A stretch of DNA of 64,000 bases from Odobenus rosmarus divergens (GCF_000321225.1 NW_004451869.1:248001-312000); one strand, 5' to 3'; shown: positions 41,700-51,882, counted from the stretch's first letter. Program-made: numbers and translations. Notes: generated from the sequence alone by a model not told the origin.

Positions 41700-42780
41700 A
41701 AAATCACATTGAGCAGCTGCATGAAAGGAGGTCCGCGTCTGGGGGCGGTGTGTCGGGGTGCGAGGAGACACGTGCCAGCCGCTCATCAAAGGCTGGGGAC
41801 TGAGAAGCACGCCTGGCCTGCCGCGGACCCCGGCCCAGCGTGCAAACAAATCCAGCGTGCAGTTCCACTGGATTCGACAGCACCGGAAACGGTAACTCCC
41901 ACTGGGGGCGCTGCGGACACACGAGTGGAGGCTGCCTTCCAGGAAGCCAAAAAAAAAAAAAAGAGGGGGGGAAGAAAGAAAGAGAAAAAGGAGGGATAGT
42001 GGAGAGCCGGGCCCCGGCCGCCGCCCCCACGCCGCGCCCCCGCCTCTTCGCCGCCCGGGCCGCCGCCCTCGTGCCCGGCCGCTCCCCGGTGGCCCAGCCC
42101 TCGAACCCCGAGGCCGGCCCGGCGCTGCCCGCCGGCGGGGACCTCAGGTGCGTACCCCGCCCCCGCCGCGGCCGCCATTAGGAGCGGGCGCTTCTCCTGG
42201 AACTTTCTCCGCCTGCGGGGCTGGCGAGGGGGAAGCCTGGGGAGGGAGGCCTGCCATCCAGGCGCACGGCTGGAGGCGCCCCCGTCGCCGCCCCGCGGCC
42301 CCCGAACCCCGTTCCCCGCGGGCCGGGCCCAGGAGTGGGGGTGGGGCGGGGAAGCCCCGCCGCGGGGACAACGGTCGCGCGCACGGACGCGCAGCCCTGT
42401 CCTCTCTGATTGGCTGGGCGGGGGCCATGGGGGCGGGCGTCTGCAGGCTCTGGGCTCTCTGGGCCCGGTGCGCGTGAGGTCACGCTCCGCCTGGCGTACG
42501 TGGGGCTCGCCCGCTTCGTTCGGACGTGCTTGATTGGGTAGGTGAGGGGGCGGGGCCGCGGCTGTTGCCTGGTAACTACGGCTCCCCGGAGGAGGCGTCG
42601 GGCTCCGTCCCCCACGTCGCGCGTGGCGGGTGGGCGCCCGGCGTGGGTTTTGGAGTGGGTCGTGGCAGCGGGGCGGACTCCGGGGTCCTGTTTGTTAGCA
42701 GAAGACCAATCCGGAGGCGGAAAGAAGAGCCTCCGGTCGGGGGCCTACGATTCCTAATGGTCGTGGCTTAGAGTTAAAGC
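41700..42780. promoter_or_regulatory. CpG island, probable GTF2IRD2 promoter and non-coding first exon
   Basis: A dense CpG block with inverted CCAAT boxes (ATTGG at 42409-42413 and 42533-42537), a GC box at about 42546-42557 and an X-box at 42564-42576. No conserved ORF is seen. The coding exon at 53 kb starts only 5 nt before its ATG, so a 5' UTR exon must lie upstream, and this is the only island. Candidate donors are CAG|GTGCGT near 42148 and GTAG|GTGAGG near 42542. Its exact exon is not determined. Confidence 0.65.
42564..42576 (+). promoter_or_regulatory. RFX-type X-box GTTGCCTGGTAAC
   Basis: An inverted-repeat X-box (GTTGCC, one base, GGTAAC) that fits the RFX consensus GTNRCC-N-RGYAAC exactly, next to GC and CCAAT boxes in the GTF2IRD2 CpG island. 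Confidence 0.5.
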
Positions 42781-42819
42781 GGGGAAAGGCATTCTCAGCC
42801 CGTCAGACCCAAGCTTTGC

Positions 42820-43470
42820 TGTGTTAGTAACAGCTTTATTGAGATAGGCTGTAGAATGCCCAATAGTGTGTGAGCCACTCGTTTTTGGTTTACTGGCAGA
42901 ACTGTGCGGTTCCATTGTCGAATCGCAGAACATTTCCCGCCCCCGCCCCCTGCAACCGCTGATGTCCTTTCTGCCTTGGTGGCTCTGCCTGTTCTGGATG
43001 TTTCCCATAGATGGGGTCATCCTAAGGGATCTTTGTGTCCCGCCTCCTTCCTTCCCTTTTATGGCTGAATAGTAATCCGTTGTATGGATAGACCACATTT
43101 CCCCCCCCACCAAATGATGGATATTTGGGTTGTTTCCACTTTTTCACTATAATGAATACCATGAACATTCATGTACATTTTTGTTGTTTTGGAGCTTTTT
43201 TTTTTTTTAAGAGGGGGAGGGGGAGAGAGAATCCCAAGCTGGCTTCACGCCCAGTACGGGCCCACATGGCTTGATCTGACAACGCTGAGATCACGACCTG
43301 AGCCAAAATCAAAAGTTCCATGCTTAACCGGCTGAGACACCCAGGCACCTCCACATACACGTTCTTGTGTGGACCTGTTTTCGACTCTCTTGGGTATATA
43401 CCAAGGAGTCGAATCGCTGGGCCCAACTTTGCCTTTCATGGAGAAATTTTTTCATGTTTTAGCATCTTGC
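42820..43470 (-). mobile_element. Old LINE-1 fragment, antisense, split by a SINE
   Basis: ACAGCTTTATTGAGATAGGC, TTTTATGGCTGAATAGTAAT, ATTTGGGTTGTTTCCACTTT and, after the SINE, TTGGGTATATACCAAGGAGT follow L1 antisense order. It begins 50 bp after the CpG island. Confidence 0.75.
43197..43352 (-). repeat. SINEC, minus, inside the L1
   Basis: AAGAGGGGGAGGGGGAGAGA to GACACCCAGGCACCTCC. Confidence 0.85.
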
Positions 43471-43579
43471 TGGAAATGGTTGGTGTGACTGGCTCATGGG
43501 GCCGTCAGTACCCACAGATTTGGTGCCAGGCTGTAGCAGGTGTTATTATGCAGTGGTGATTGGGACTGAGTCTCAGTTC

Positions 43580-43930
43580 TGCCTGTGTGCTGATTAGCCC
43601 CTGGAGTTGGCTGCCCTGAGCTCTGGGTCTCTCCCTGGACCTTCAGCCTGGACATTGCCTTCCCTCATTCTCAGGCTGCCCAGCTTAGAAATAATGTTCA
43701 CATTGTCTTATCCCTCTCAGTTACTGAGTCTGTTTCCATGTGCCCTGGGCCATTCAGAGGTGTTCTGCTTCTCATTTTGCCTTTATTACCTGTTATTCTG
43801 CTGTGTCTATGCAGATCTGTCCCCCTTGACGGCACTGGTGGTGGGTTTTACTCACCTTTGTTTCCTGGTGCCCTTCTTGGGAACAGTGTATGTTTCACAT
43901 CGCAGGTGCTCAAAACATAGTTTTAAATTT
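43580..43930 (+). repeat. L2-like relic
   Basis: GGTGCCCTTCTTGGGAACAG, then CACATCGCAGGTGCTCAAAA. Weak match to an L2 3' end. Confidence 0.35.
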
Positions 43931-43939
43931 TTATGATTT

Positions 43940-44132
43940 GGGGGCGCCTGGGTGGCTCAATCGGTTAAGCGTCTACCTTCAGCTCAGGTCATGATCCCAG
44001 AGTCCTGGGATCCAGCCCCTCATCGGGCTCCCTGCTTGGTGGGAAGTCCCTTTCTCCCTCTCCCCCTGCTCCTGCTCTCTCTTTCTTCCGTGCATACTCT
44101 CTCTCTCTCTAATAAATAAAGTCTTTAAAAAA
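43940..44132 (+). repeat. SINEC, plus
   Basis: GGGGGCGCCTGGGTGGCTCA to AATAAATAAAGTCTTT. Confidence 0.9.
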
Positions 44133-44329
44133 TAAATGTTTATGAGTTTATTTTGACTAAGGTAAAGTTCTAGACTATTAATCATTTAAATTTAACTTTT
44201 TTAAATTTTATGATCTTGAAAATACACATTATTTCTAGTTCTCTTCCATATGCCTTGGTAAGTCCAGAATAGAATACCTGGTTGTCTTGAAATTTGTTGT
44301 TGTTCTTCTTTTAAATTTTTTTTCCGGTT

Positions 44330-44533
44330 TGGGGGTGCCTGGTGGCTCAGTCAGTTAAGCGGTGGACTCTTGATTTCAGCTGGGGTCATGATCTCAGGGC
44401 CCTGGGATCAAGCCCCACGTAGGGCTCTGTGCTCAGCAGGAAGTCTGCTTGAGTATTCTCTCTCCCTGTCCCTCTGTTCCTCCCCCCAGCTTGCCCGCAC
44501 ATGCTCTCTCTCTCTAAAATAAAAAAAAAAATC
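44330..44533 (+). repeat. SINEC, plus, first of three in a row
   Basis: GGGGTGCCTGGTGGCTCAG. Its A-tail is the insertion point of the next SINE. Confidence 0.9.
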
Positions 44534-44747
44534 GGGGCGCCTGGGTGTCTCAGTCGTTAAGCATCTGCCTTCAGACGTAGGTCATGATCCCAGGGTCCTG
44601 GGATCGACCCGCATTGGGCTCCCTGCTCTGCGGGAGGCCTGCTTCTCCCTCTTCTACTCCCCCTGCACGTGTTGCCTCTCCCGCTGTGTCTCTCTCTCTC
44701 TGTCAAATAAATAAATAAATAAATCTTTTTTAAAAAAATAAAAAATA
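44534..44747 (+). repeat. SINEC, plus, second of three
   Basis: GGGGCGCCTGGGTGTCTCAG. The A-tail again joins the next head. Confidence 0.9.
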
Positions 44748-44934
44748 GGGACGCCCGGGTGGCTCAGTCGGTTAAGCGGCTGACTTCGGCCCGGGTCATG
44801 ATCCCAGGGTCCTGGGATCGAGTCCCACATCGGGCTCCTTACTCAGCTCTCCCTCTGCTTGTGCTCTCTCTGTCAAATAAATAAAAATAAAATCTAAAAA
44901 ATAAAAAAATAAAATAAAAAAATCTTAAAAAAAA
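44748..44934 (+). repeat. SINEC, plus, third of three
   Basis: GGGACGCCCGGGTGGCTCAG. Its CT block is shortened. Confidence 0.9.
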
Positions 44935-44939
44935 CTTTT

Positions 44940-45110
44940 TTATTTTAAATTATGTTCCAGTTTTATTGAGATATAATTGACATAACATTGCGTTAGTTTT
45001 AGGTATACAACATAGTGATTTAATATATGTATTGCAAAACTATCACAACTAGGTTAGTCAACATCACCTCACATAGTTAAAAACTTTTGTTTTCTTGTGA
45101 TGAGAACTTT
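44940..45110 (-). mobile_element. Old LINE-1 fragment, antisense
   Basis: GTTTTATTGAGATATAATTG, then AGGTATACAACATAGTGATT. Confidence 0.65.
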
Positions 45111-45149
45111 TAAGATTCACCCTTTTAGCAACTTTTAAACATACAGTAC

Positions 45150-45340
45150 GGGGCGCCTGGGTGGCTCAGTCATTAAGCATCTGCCTTAGGCTCAGGTCAT
45201 GATCCCAGGGTCCTGGGATCGGGCTCCCTGCTCCGCGGGAAGCCTGCTTCTCCCTCTCCCAATCCCCCTGCTTGTGTTCCCGCTCTCGCTGTGTCTCTCT
45301 CTGCCAAATAAATAAATAAAATCTTAAAAAAAAAAAAAAC
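45150..45340 (+). repeat. SINEC, plus
   Basis: GGGGCGCCTGGGTGGCTCAG. Low divergence, but it lacks the GAGCCCCGCATC segment. Confidence 0.9.
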
Positions 45341-45414
45341 GTATACTACAGTATTGTTAATTGTAACTGCCATGCTGTGCATTACATCCCCAGGACTTAC
45401 TGACTGATTTTTAA

Positions 45415-45526
45415 GATGTTTTTCAAAAAAATTTTAAGTAATTTCTACACCTAACGTGGGGCTTGAGCTCACAACCCTGAGATTGAGAGTCACATGCTCT
45501 ACCAACTGAGCCAGCCAGGCACCCCA
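45415..45526 (-). repeat. Short tRNA-Lys-type SINE, minus
   Basis: Flanked by CCCAGGACTTACT on both sides. Confidence 0.9.
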
Positions 45527-45848
45527 GGACTTACTTTTTTATGACTGGAAGTTTGTACCTTTAACGCCCTCCTCCATACATTTCTGTGGAATGGAGAACA
45601 GGTAACCCTGAGTTTATAGCTCCCATTCACTGTGGCCCAGACTGTGGAAAAGGTGGCACCTCAGGAACTTAAATAAAATCAAGGCCTCGGAGACCTGAAA
45701 AATTCTAGGAAAACCTAGAAACGGTTTGGGGAAAAAAAAACAAAAACAAAAAACGGGACCTCTATTTCAGGATTTGAGAGGTTTGGTAAATGGAGCGACG
45801 ACATTGCAAATGGTGGACCGTTGTCCATGACAGAAATGAACAGTAGAT

Positions 45849-46069
45849 CAGGGATGAGCAAACTTTTTCTGTGAAAGGCCAGATAATAAGTATTTTCGGT
45901 CTGGGGGACATGTGGTCTCTGTCACATGCGTGTAGCCCTGCCCTTTACAGGAAAGCAGCCACAGATGAAATGCAGACAAACGAGTATGGCTGTGTGCCAA
46001 TAAAACTTTATTGACAAAAATAGGTGGCAGTCTGGATTTGACCCACAGGCTGCAGATCGTTGATCCCCG
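45849..46069. mobile_element. hAT-type non-autonomous DNA element with terminal inverted repeats
   Basis: Starts CAGGGATGAGCAAAC and ends GATCGTTGATCCCCG, imperfect inverted repeats. Flanking 8-mers CAGTAGAT (45841) and TTCTAGAT (46070) fit the hAT target nTCTAGAn. Inside: ATAAAACTTTATTGACAAAA. Confidence 0.8.
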
Positions 46070-46198
46070 TTCTAGATGTCTGCTCTTCATTCGTAAAATA
46101 TCACCTTGAAAAGGAGAGAAAAATGGTCCTCAAGGGTTGCTGGGGAAACTAAGATTTGAGAAGGTTTTTGTTTTTTTAGTTTACATCTCCAGTCTTTT

Positions 46199-46390
46199 AT
46201 TTTTTTTAAGATTTTATTTATTTATTTGAGAGAGAGAATAAGATAGAGAGCATGAGAGGGGGGCGGGTCAGAGGGAGGAGCAGACTCCCCGCTGAGCAGG
46301 GAGCCCGATGCAGGACTCGATCCCGGGACTCCAGGATCATGACCTGAGCCGAAGGCAGTTGCTTAATCAACTGAGCCACCCAGGTGCCCC
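46199..46390 (-). repeat. SINEC, minus
   Basis: Flanked by ACATCTCCAGTCTTTT on both sides, exact 16 bp. Confidence 0.93.
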
Positions 46391-46423
46391 ACATCTCCAG
46401 TCTTTTAAAAGAGTAAAAAGTTG

Positions 46424-46545
46424 GGCTGGCTCAATCAGAAGAGCATCATGGGACTCTTGATCTCGAGGTTGTAAGTTCAAGCTCCACATTGGATGTAGAG
46501 ATTGCTTAAATAAATAAATAAACTTTAAAAAAGTAATAAATAAAA
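46424..46545 (+). repeat. Short tRNA-Lys-type SINE, plus, head truncated
   Basis: Starts at GGCTGGCTCAATCAGAAGAG. Flanked by AGTAAAAAGTT and AGCAAAAAGTT. Confidence 0.85.
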
Positions 46546-46698
46546 GCAAAAAGTTAAGTACTGTGTAAATCCTGTGATCCAAGTGAACATTGCTTATGCT
46601 TTAGATTTGAATAGAAAAGAAATTAATCACCCTGTAGGCTCTGGGGGATTTTACTCTGTGGTACATACAGGCTTTCCCTGTTAAGGATTTTTAGCTTT

Positions 46699-46881
46699 GA
46701 GGCGCCTGGGTGGCTCAGTCAGTTGGGCAGCTGCCTTTGGCCCAGGTCATGATCTCAGGGTCCTGGGATCGAGCCTCGCGTCGGGCTCCCTGCTCAGCGG
46801 GAGAGTCCACTTCTCCCTCTCCCCCAGCTGCTTCCCCTGCTTGTGCTCTCTCCCTCTCAAATAAAATCTTATTAAAAAAAA
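46699..46881 (+). repeat. SINEC, plus
   Basis: Flanked by AAGGATTTTTAGCTTTG on both sides, exact 17 bp. Confidence 0.93.
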
Positions 46882-46982
46882 GGATTTTTAGCTTTGCTAG
46901 AAAGCAGTGATTTTTTTTTTTTTCAGGAAAATATTCTCAGGGTGGGAGACCCCAGGTCAGCTTCTAATCATGTTTCATTATT

Positions 46983-47080
46983 TTGTTTTAAGTCATCTCT
47001 ACCCCCAATGTGGCGCTTGAACTCACAACCCCAAGATCAAGAGTCCCATGCTGTATGGACTGGGCCAGGCAGGAGCTCCC
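46983..47080 (-). repeat. Short tRNA-Lys-type SINE, minus
   Basis: Flanked by ATGTTTCATTATT and ACGTTTCATTATT. Confidence 0.88.
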
Positions 47081-47490
47081 ACGTTTCATTATTGTTGATG
47101 TTCCATTAGTGCACGCGGTATTCTAAGTCATCAAATAGAAAAGACAAGGCTCCTGCCTCCATTTGTTGTTAAGTAAAGGATGCAACAAAGCAATAATTAT
47201 ACAACACTGGCCTTTTTTGTCATTGCCAGTAGCACAGTTGATACCAACTGCTAATATCTTGTTTACTTCCGCCTAGCTTAATTTTGCCTGTTATTTATTC
47301 TCCGCAATAAACCAGAATTTTGACATCACAGTCCTCTTAGGTAGGGATTACTGTGCTATAATTAACAGAAATGATACCTGTACCACTGGTGCTAACAGAT
47401 GCCAGTCAAGCAATGTACTTTTGTGTTTTAGAGAAAAGCTTTGTTGAAACTTCCCTACGGAAGGAATTGTGCAAAATAATAGATACAAAG

Positions 47491-47572
47491 GTGCTCACTT
47501 GGGCAGCACCTATGCTAAAGTTGCAACAATACAGAGAAGATTAGCATGGCCCCTTCACAAGGATGACATGCA
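47491..47572 (+). pseudogene. U6 snRNA retropseudogene, 3' truncated
   Basis: Begins GTGCTCACTTGGGCAGCACC and continues with ACAGAGAAGATTAGCATGGC and AAGGATGACATGCA, the U6 snRNA order with scattered changes. It stops before the U6 3' end. Flanks GCAAAATAATAGATACAAAG and GCAGAATAATAGGTACAGAG are a 20-bp target-site duplication, so it was LINE-inserted. No upstream U6 promoter elements were recognised. Confidence 0.9.
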
Positions 47573-47678
47573 GAATAATAGGTACAGAGGTACCATACAT
47601 GCGTTTAACTTTTGAGAGTTTAACCATGGTTGAACTGTAAACATGAAATGAGAAAAATCATTATTTCAATATCATAAG

Positions 47679-47883
47679 GAGAGCTTGGGTGGCTCAGTCG
47701 GTTGGGTGTCTTGACCTTGACTTAGGTCATGGTCTCAGGGGCCTGGGATTGAGCCCTGAGTTGGGATCTGTGCTCAGTGGGGGAGTCTGCTTCTCCTTCT
47801 CCCTCTGCCCCTCCCCCCAGTCATGCTCTCTCACCCTCTCTCTCATGAATAGATAAAATCTTTAAACAAACAAACAAATAAAT
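47679..47883 (+). repeat. SINEC, plus
   Basis: GGAGAGCTTGGGTGGCTCAG head, diverged. Confidence 0.85.
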
Positions 47884-48039
47884 GTAGGCACTCTCTTGTC
47901 ATTCCAGTGGAGGAGCATGTGGGAAACGGGAGCCTGAAATATGCCAGCCCCTTAAACGGTCTCCGTTCTCTGGGGCCTCTCAACGTGAACATCTCAAAAC
48001 ACCACGTGTGACTCCAGTGTTTAAAAATGTGTGTTTTTC

Positions 48040-48144
48040 AGGGCGCCTGGCTGGTTCAGTCGGTAGAGCGTGTGACTCTTGATCTCGGGGTTGTAAATTC
48101 AAGCCCCACGTTGGGTGTAAAGATTACTTAAAAATAAAATCTTA
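48040..48144 (+). repeat. Short tRNA-Lys-type SINE, plus
   Basis: GGGCGCCTGGCTGGTTCAG to TTACTTAAAAATAAAATCTT. The next SINE is inserted in its tail. Confidence 0.88.
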
Positions 48145-48352
48145 AGGGGTCCCTGGGTGGATCAATCGTTAAGTGTCTGCCTTCGGCTGAGGTCATGATC
48201 CCAGGGTCCTGGGATCGAGCCCCACATCAGGTTCTCTGCTCCGCGGGAGGCCTGCTTCTCCCTCTCCCACTCCCCCTGCTTGTGTTCCCTCTCTCGCTGT
48301 CTCTCTCTGTCAAATTAAAAAAAATAAATAAAAATTTAAAAAAATCTTAAAA
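48145..48352 (+). repeat. SINEC, plus
   Basis: AAAAATGTGTGTTTTTCA brackets this SINE and the previous one together. Confidence 0.9.
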
Positions 48353-48669
48353 CAAAAATGTGTGTTTTTCATACGTCATGGCCCCTAACCTACTTCACTG
48401 GGTGATTAATGGAAGAAACAGCCATCCGTGTCTACACTGCAGAGAAAACTGGCCAGCAGGACTTGGTGAGGGGTCACCATTAGAGATGTGGTCCCAGGGA
48501 ATCCAGTATTCATGCCATCAACATGCAAGTCATCAAATGGCATTTCATGTTCCAGTAGCTGCTTGATGACCAGCCAAGTAGGTGATAAGAGTTTAGAGAG
48601 ACAGAAAAGTATTACAGTTATGGCTGGAAGACATGAACTCCAAAGACATAGCTATTGATGGCAAAACTC
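48353..48669. other. No feature recognised
   Basis: Probable GTF2IRD2 intron 1. No conserved open frame. Confidence 0.4.
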
Positions 48670-48670
48670 T

Positions 48671-48847
48671 TCTTTTTTTTTAAGATTTTACTTATTTATT
48701 TATTTGAGAGAGAGCGAGAGAACGATTGGGGGAAGGAGCAGAGGGAAAGGGACAAGCAGACGCTGCACTGAGCTTGGAGCCCAAAGCGGGGCTCGATACC
48801 ATGACCCTGAGATCATGACCTAAGCCGAAATCAAGAGTTGGAGGCTT
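48671..48847 (-). repeat. SINEC, minus, head missing
   Basis: Flanked by CTATTGATGGCAAAACT and CTATTGATGGCAAAATT. It lacks the GCCACCCAGGCGCCCC end, so it was truncated at insertion. Confidence 0.9.
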
Positions 48848-49265
48848 AACTATTGATGGCAAAATTCTAAAAGAAAAGGGAAACAAGCCCTCCCCCAAAG
48901 AAGGATGGCCTTCTGATAAACAGCTCAAATCCACCCCAGGGGGGTTGACACATTTTAGAACCACTTATGTGAAAAAATGTGCTGTGTTGGCAAAGTTGCA
49001 TCTAGTGATAAAAGAGGAAAATCATTTCCCTAAATAAAGAAATCATAGAAGAAAATTGTTCTCTCTGGGACAGATATTTTTTGCTTCCTAAGATGATTTT
49101 GACTATGCATGAATTTGCCTTTGGGCGTGCCTACTTCCATTGTAAGATGGGACTCTGTTGTGTAAGAAGGGTTTTTTGGTTTGTTTTGTTTTTTAAAACA
49201 GTGTTTGAATTAGTTTACTCTGAAAGATACTGGTCAAGAATATCAGTTTCTTAGTCACAGTTTCC

Positions 49266-49355
49266 TTTTTTTCTTAAGTAGGCTTCACACTCAACATGGG
49301 GCTTGAACTCATGACCCTGTCGCATCCTCTACGGACTGAGCCAGCCAGGAGCCCC
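49266..49355 (-). repeat. Short tRNA-Lys-type SINE, minus
   Basis: Shares the target CTTAGTCACAGTTT with the next SINE. Confidence 0.88.
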
Positions 49356-49370
49356 TCTTAGTCACAGTTT

Positions 49371-49582
49371 TATTTATTTATTTTTTTTTAAAGATTTTAT
49401 TTATTTATTTAACAGAGACACAGCGAGAGAGGGAACACAAGCAGCGGGAGCGGGAGTGGGAGCTAGGGAGAAGCAGGCTTCCCTCTGAGCAGGGAGCCCG
49501 ATGCGGGGCTCGATCCCAGGACGCCGGGACCAAGACCTGAGCTGAAGGCAGACGCTTAACGACTGAGCCACCCAGGCGCCCC
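49371..49582 (-). repeat. SINEC, minus
   Basis: Inserted beside the previous element. CTTAGTCACAGTTT occurs at 49250, 49356 and 49583. Confidence 0.92.
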
Positions 49583-49589
49583 TTAGTCA

Positions 49590-50040
49590 CAGTTTTAAAT
49601 AGTAATAACGTATTAAAGGGTTTTAAATGCTAGTTTATTTTTAGAACAGTGCAAATTTATCCATATTAGTCCTTTTTAAAAACAAATATTCGCTTTATCT
49701 TAGATAAAAATTGAACACATGTTCAATATATTTAAAGGCTCATTTTTAAATCTTTGTAACTTCCAATGGGAAAATAATTTCACGTTTCAACCAAGTAATG
49801 CCATTGATTTCTAAAAGCGTAGACAGGACTTTGGAGTGAAAGCTCCAGTTTCACCAACAGACTTATTTTGCATAAAATAAAAGTCATTTCAAGTTGTGCC
49901 CTTATGAAAGAATTTAATCTGAATTCTTAATGGTGCATTCTAGAGACTGATTTCCCCAAAAAAGAATTACATAACCCATAGGATGGACCATAAAATTTCT
50001 GAAAATAGAAATGTACAATAATTGACACAGAGTATGGTCA
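49590..50040. other. No feature recognised
   Basis: AT-rich intronic sequence. Confidence 0.4.
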
Positions 50041-50240
50041 GTTTCTAAAAATAATTGTTAAAATTTTGAAATAATCTTGAACTTCCTGAAAAGTTGGGAG
50101 TATGGTACAAAGAACTTCTATTTTTTCTGAACCATTTGAGAGAAATTATCAACCTGTGGCCCCATTATTCCTGAATACTTAACAGTATATATTTCCTATC
50201 AACAAAAATATTTTACATAACAGCAGTATTACAAAGTTAA
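50040..50240 (-). mobile_element. Old LINE-1 relic, antisense
   Basis: TTTTTTCTGAACCATTTGAG, ATTCCTGAATACTTAACAGT and TTTTACATAACAGCAGTATT. Confidence 0.5.
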
Positions 50241-50245
50241 CCCAG

Positions 50246-50446
50246 GGCTGCCTCGGTGGCTCAGGCAGTTAAGCATCTGCCTTCAGCTCAGGTCATGATC
50301 CCAGGGTCTTGGGATCGAGCCCCGCATCGAGCCCCGCATCGGGCTCCCTGCTCAGTGGGGAGCCTACTTCTCCCTCTCCCTCTGCTGCTCCCCCTGCTTG
50401 TGCTCTCTCTTTCTCTCTCTGTCAAATAAATAAAATCTTTTTTAAA
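50246..50446 (+). repeat. SINEC, plus, with a 13-bp internal duplication
   Basis: CGAGCCCCGCAT occurs twice in tandem at 50315-50340. Confidence 0.9.
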
Positions 50447-50487
50447 AAGTGAACTTTCCAAAAAATATACCTTGATTTTAAAAATTT

Positions 50488-50690
50488 GGGGGGTGCCTAG
50501 GTGGCTCAGTTGGTTGAGTGGCTGGCTCTTGATTTTGACTTCAGTCATGATCTCAGGGTCCTGGGATCAAGCCCCATGGTGGGCTCCAAGGCAAGTCTAC
50601 TTTGAGGATTCGCTACTCCTCTCCCTCTGCCCCTCCCCCTGCTCACATGATTTCTCTAAAATAAATAAATAAATCTTTAAAAAAATTTTT
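50488..50690 (+). repeat. SINEC, plus
   Basis: GGGGGGTGCCTAGGTGGCTC to AATAAATAAATCTTT. Confidence 0.9.
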
Positions 50691-50768
50691 TTAATGACAT
50701 GAACAGGTATTTCAAAGAAATGAAATGTAATCCCAGTGAGGATTTAGTTTACAGCAGTTATAAAGAAT

Positions 50769-50957
50769 TTTTTTTGAGAGATCGTGAGCAGGGGTGGGGC
50801 GGTGTGGTGAGAGGCAGATAGAAAGGGAGAGAATCTTAAGCAGGTTCCACACTCAGCGTGGAGCCCGACCCAGGGCTCAATCCCACAACCCTGAGTTCAT
50901 GACCTGAGCCAAAATCAAGAGTTGGACACTCGACCAAACGAGCTACCCAGGCGCCCA
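50769..50957 (-). repeat. SINEC, minus
   Basis: TAAAGAATTTTTT on both sides. Confidence 0.9.
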
Positions 50958-50974
50958 GCTAAAGAATTTTTTAT

Positions 50975-51168
50975 AGGGCGCCTGGGTGGCTCAGTTGGTT
51001 AAGCGACTGCCTTTGGCTCAGGTCATGATCCTGGAGTCCCAGGATCGAGTCCCGCATCGGGCTCCCTGCTCGGCAGGGAGTCTGCTTCTCCCTCTGACCC
51101 TCTTCCCTCTTGTGCTCTCTCTCTCTCATTCTCTCTCTCTCAAATAAATAAAATATTTAAAAAAAAAA
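50975..51168 (+). repeat. SINEC, plus
   Basis: AAGAATTTTTTATA occurs on both sides, a third copy of the same target. Confidence 0.92.
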
Positions 51169-51170
51169 AA

Positions 51171-51483
51171 GAATTTTTTATAATAAAAACTTTACTCAAA
51201 AGGAGACAGTGAATGATCATTTTGACCATTTTTCTTCTTGCTGAATAAAATCTGCAGACACGAACAATGTTTGAGTTCAGGGATGGGTGCTCCACTGAGA
51301 GACTTCTGAACTTGGAGGTTATTTTAAGGACATAGAAGGCCATGTCCTAGTAATTTTTTTCATTTTATAAACTACCTACATGTAAGTAGTTTATAATGAC
51401 AGACTTCTCCTTGTTCTCAAATATGGATGTGATAAGGAAAGTCAAAGTTTTATTTTAAGATAATTATTTAAAAGCTTCAAATT
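51171..51483. other. No feature recognised
   Basis: Intronic. It holds an inverted repeat ACTACCTACATGTAAGTAG at about 51371-51389. Confidence 0.4.
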
Positions 51484-51630
51484 GGGGATGCCTGGGTGAC
51501 TCAGTCTGTTGAGCATCCAAGTCTTGATCTCAGCTCAGGTCTTGATCTCAGGGTCATGGGTTCAGGCCCCGTGCTGGGCTCCACACTGGGCAGGGAGCCT
51601 ACTTAAAAAAAATAATAAATAAAAAGAAAA
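51484..51630 (+). repeat. SINEC, plus, CT block missing
   Basis: GGGGATGCCTGGGTGACTCA, then a direct jump from GAGCCTACTT to A-tail. Confidence 0.85.
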
Positions 51631-51761
51631 AGTCCAAATTGAAGCGTGTGTATTTCCTAACTTGTTCATGGCCAGGTCATGCCTGGTATGAAGTCCCATT
51701 CTCCTTTCACATTCTATTTCATAGTAGAGAGACTGATTTATTAAAAAAAAAAAAAAAAAAT

Positions 51762-51882
51762 TTAAGTAGGCTCCATGCTGGGAGCCTCCCAACACAGTGC
51801 TTGAACTCACGACCCCGAGATCAAGACCTGAGCTGATATCAAGAGTCGGATGCTTAACCAAACTGAGCCACCCAGGTGCCCC
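51762..51882 (-). repeat. SINEC, minus, CT block missing
   Basis: AAGTAGGCTCCATGCTGGGA to GCCACCCAGGTGCCCC. The same short form as 51484-51630. Confidence 0.85.

Noticed and set aside
47491..47572. A functional U6 snRNA gene
   Set aside because: It is 3' truncated, has changes in conserved positions, is flanked by a target duplication, and lacks a recognisable upstream U6 promoter.
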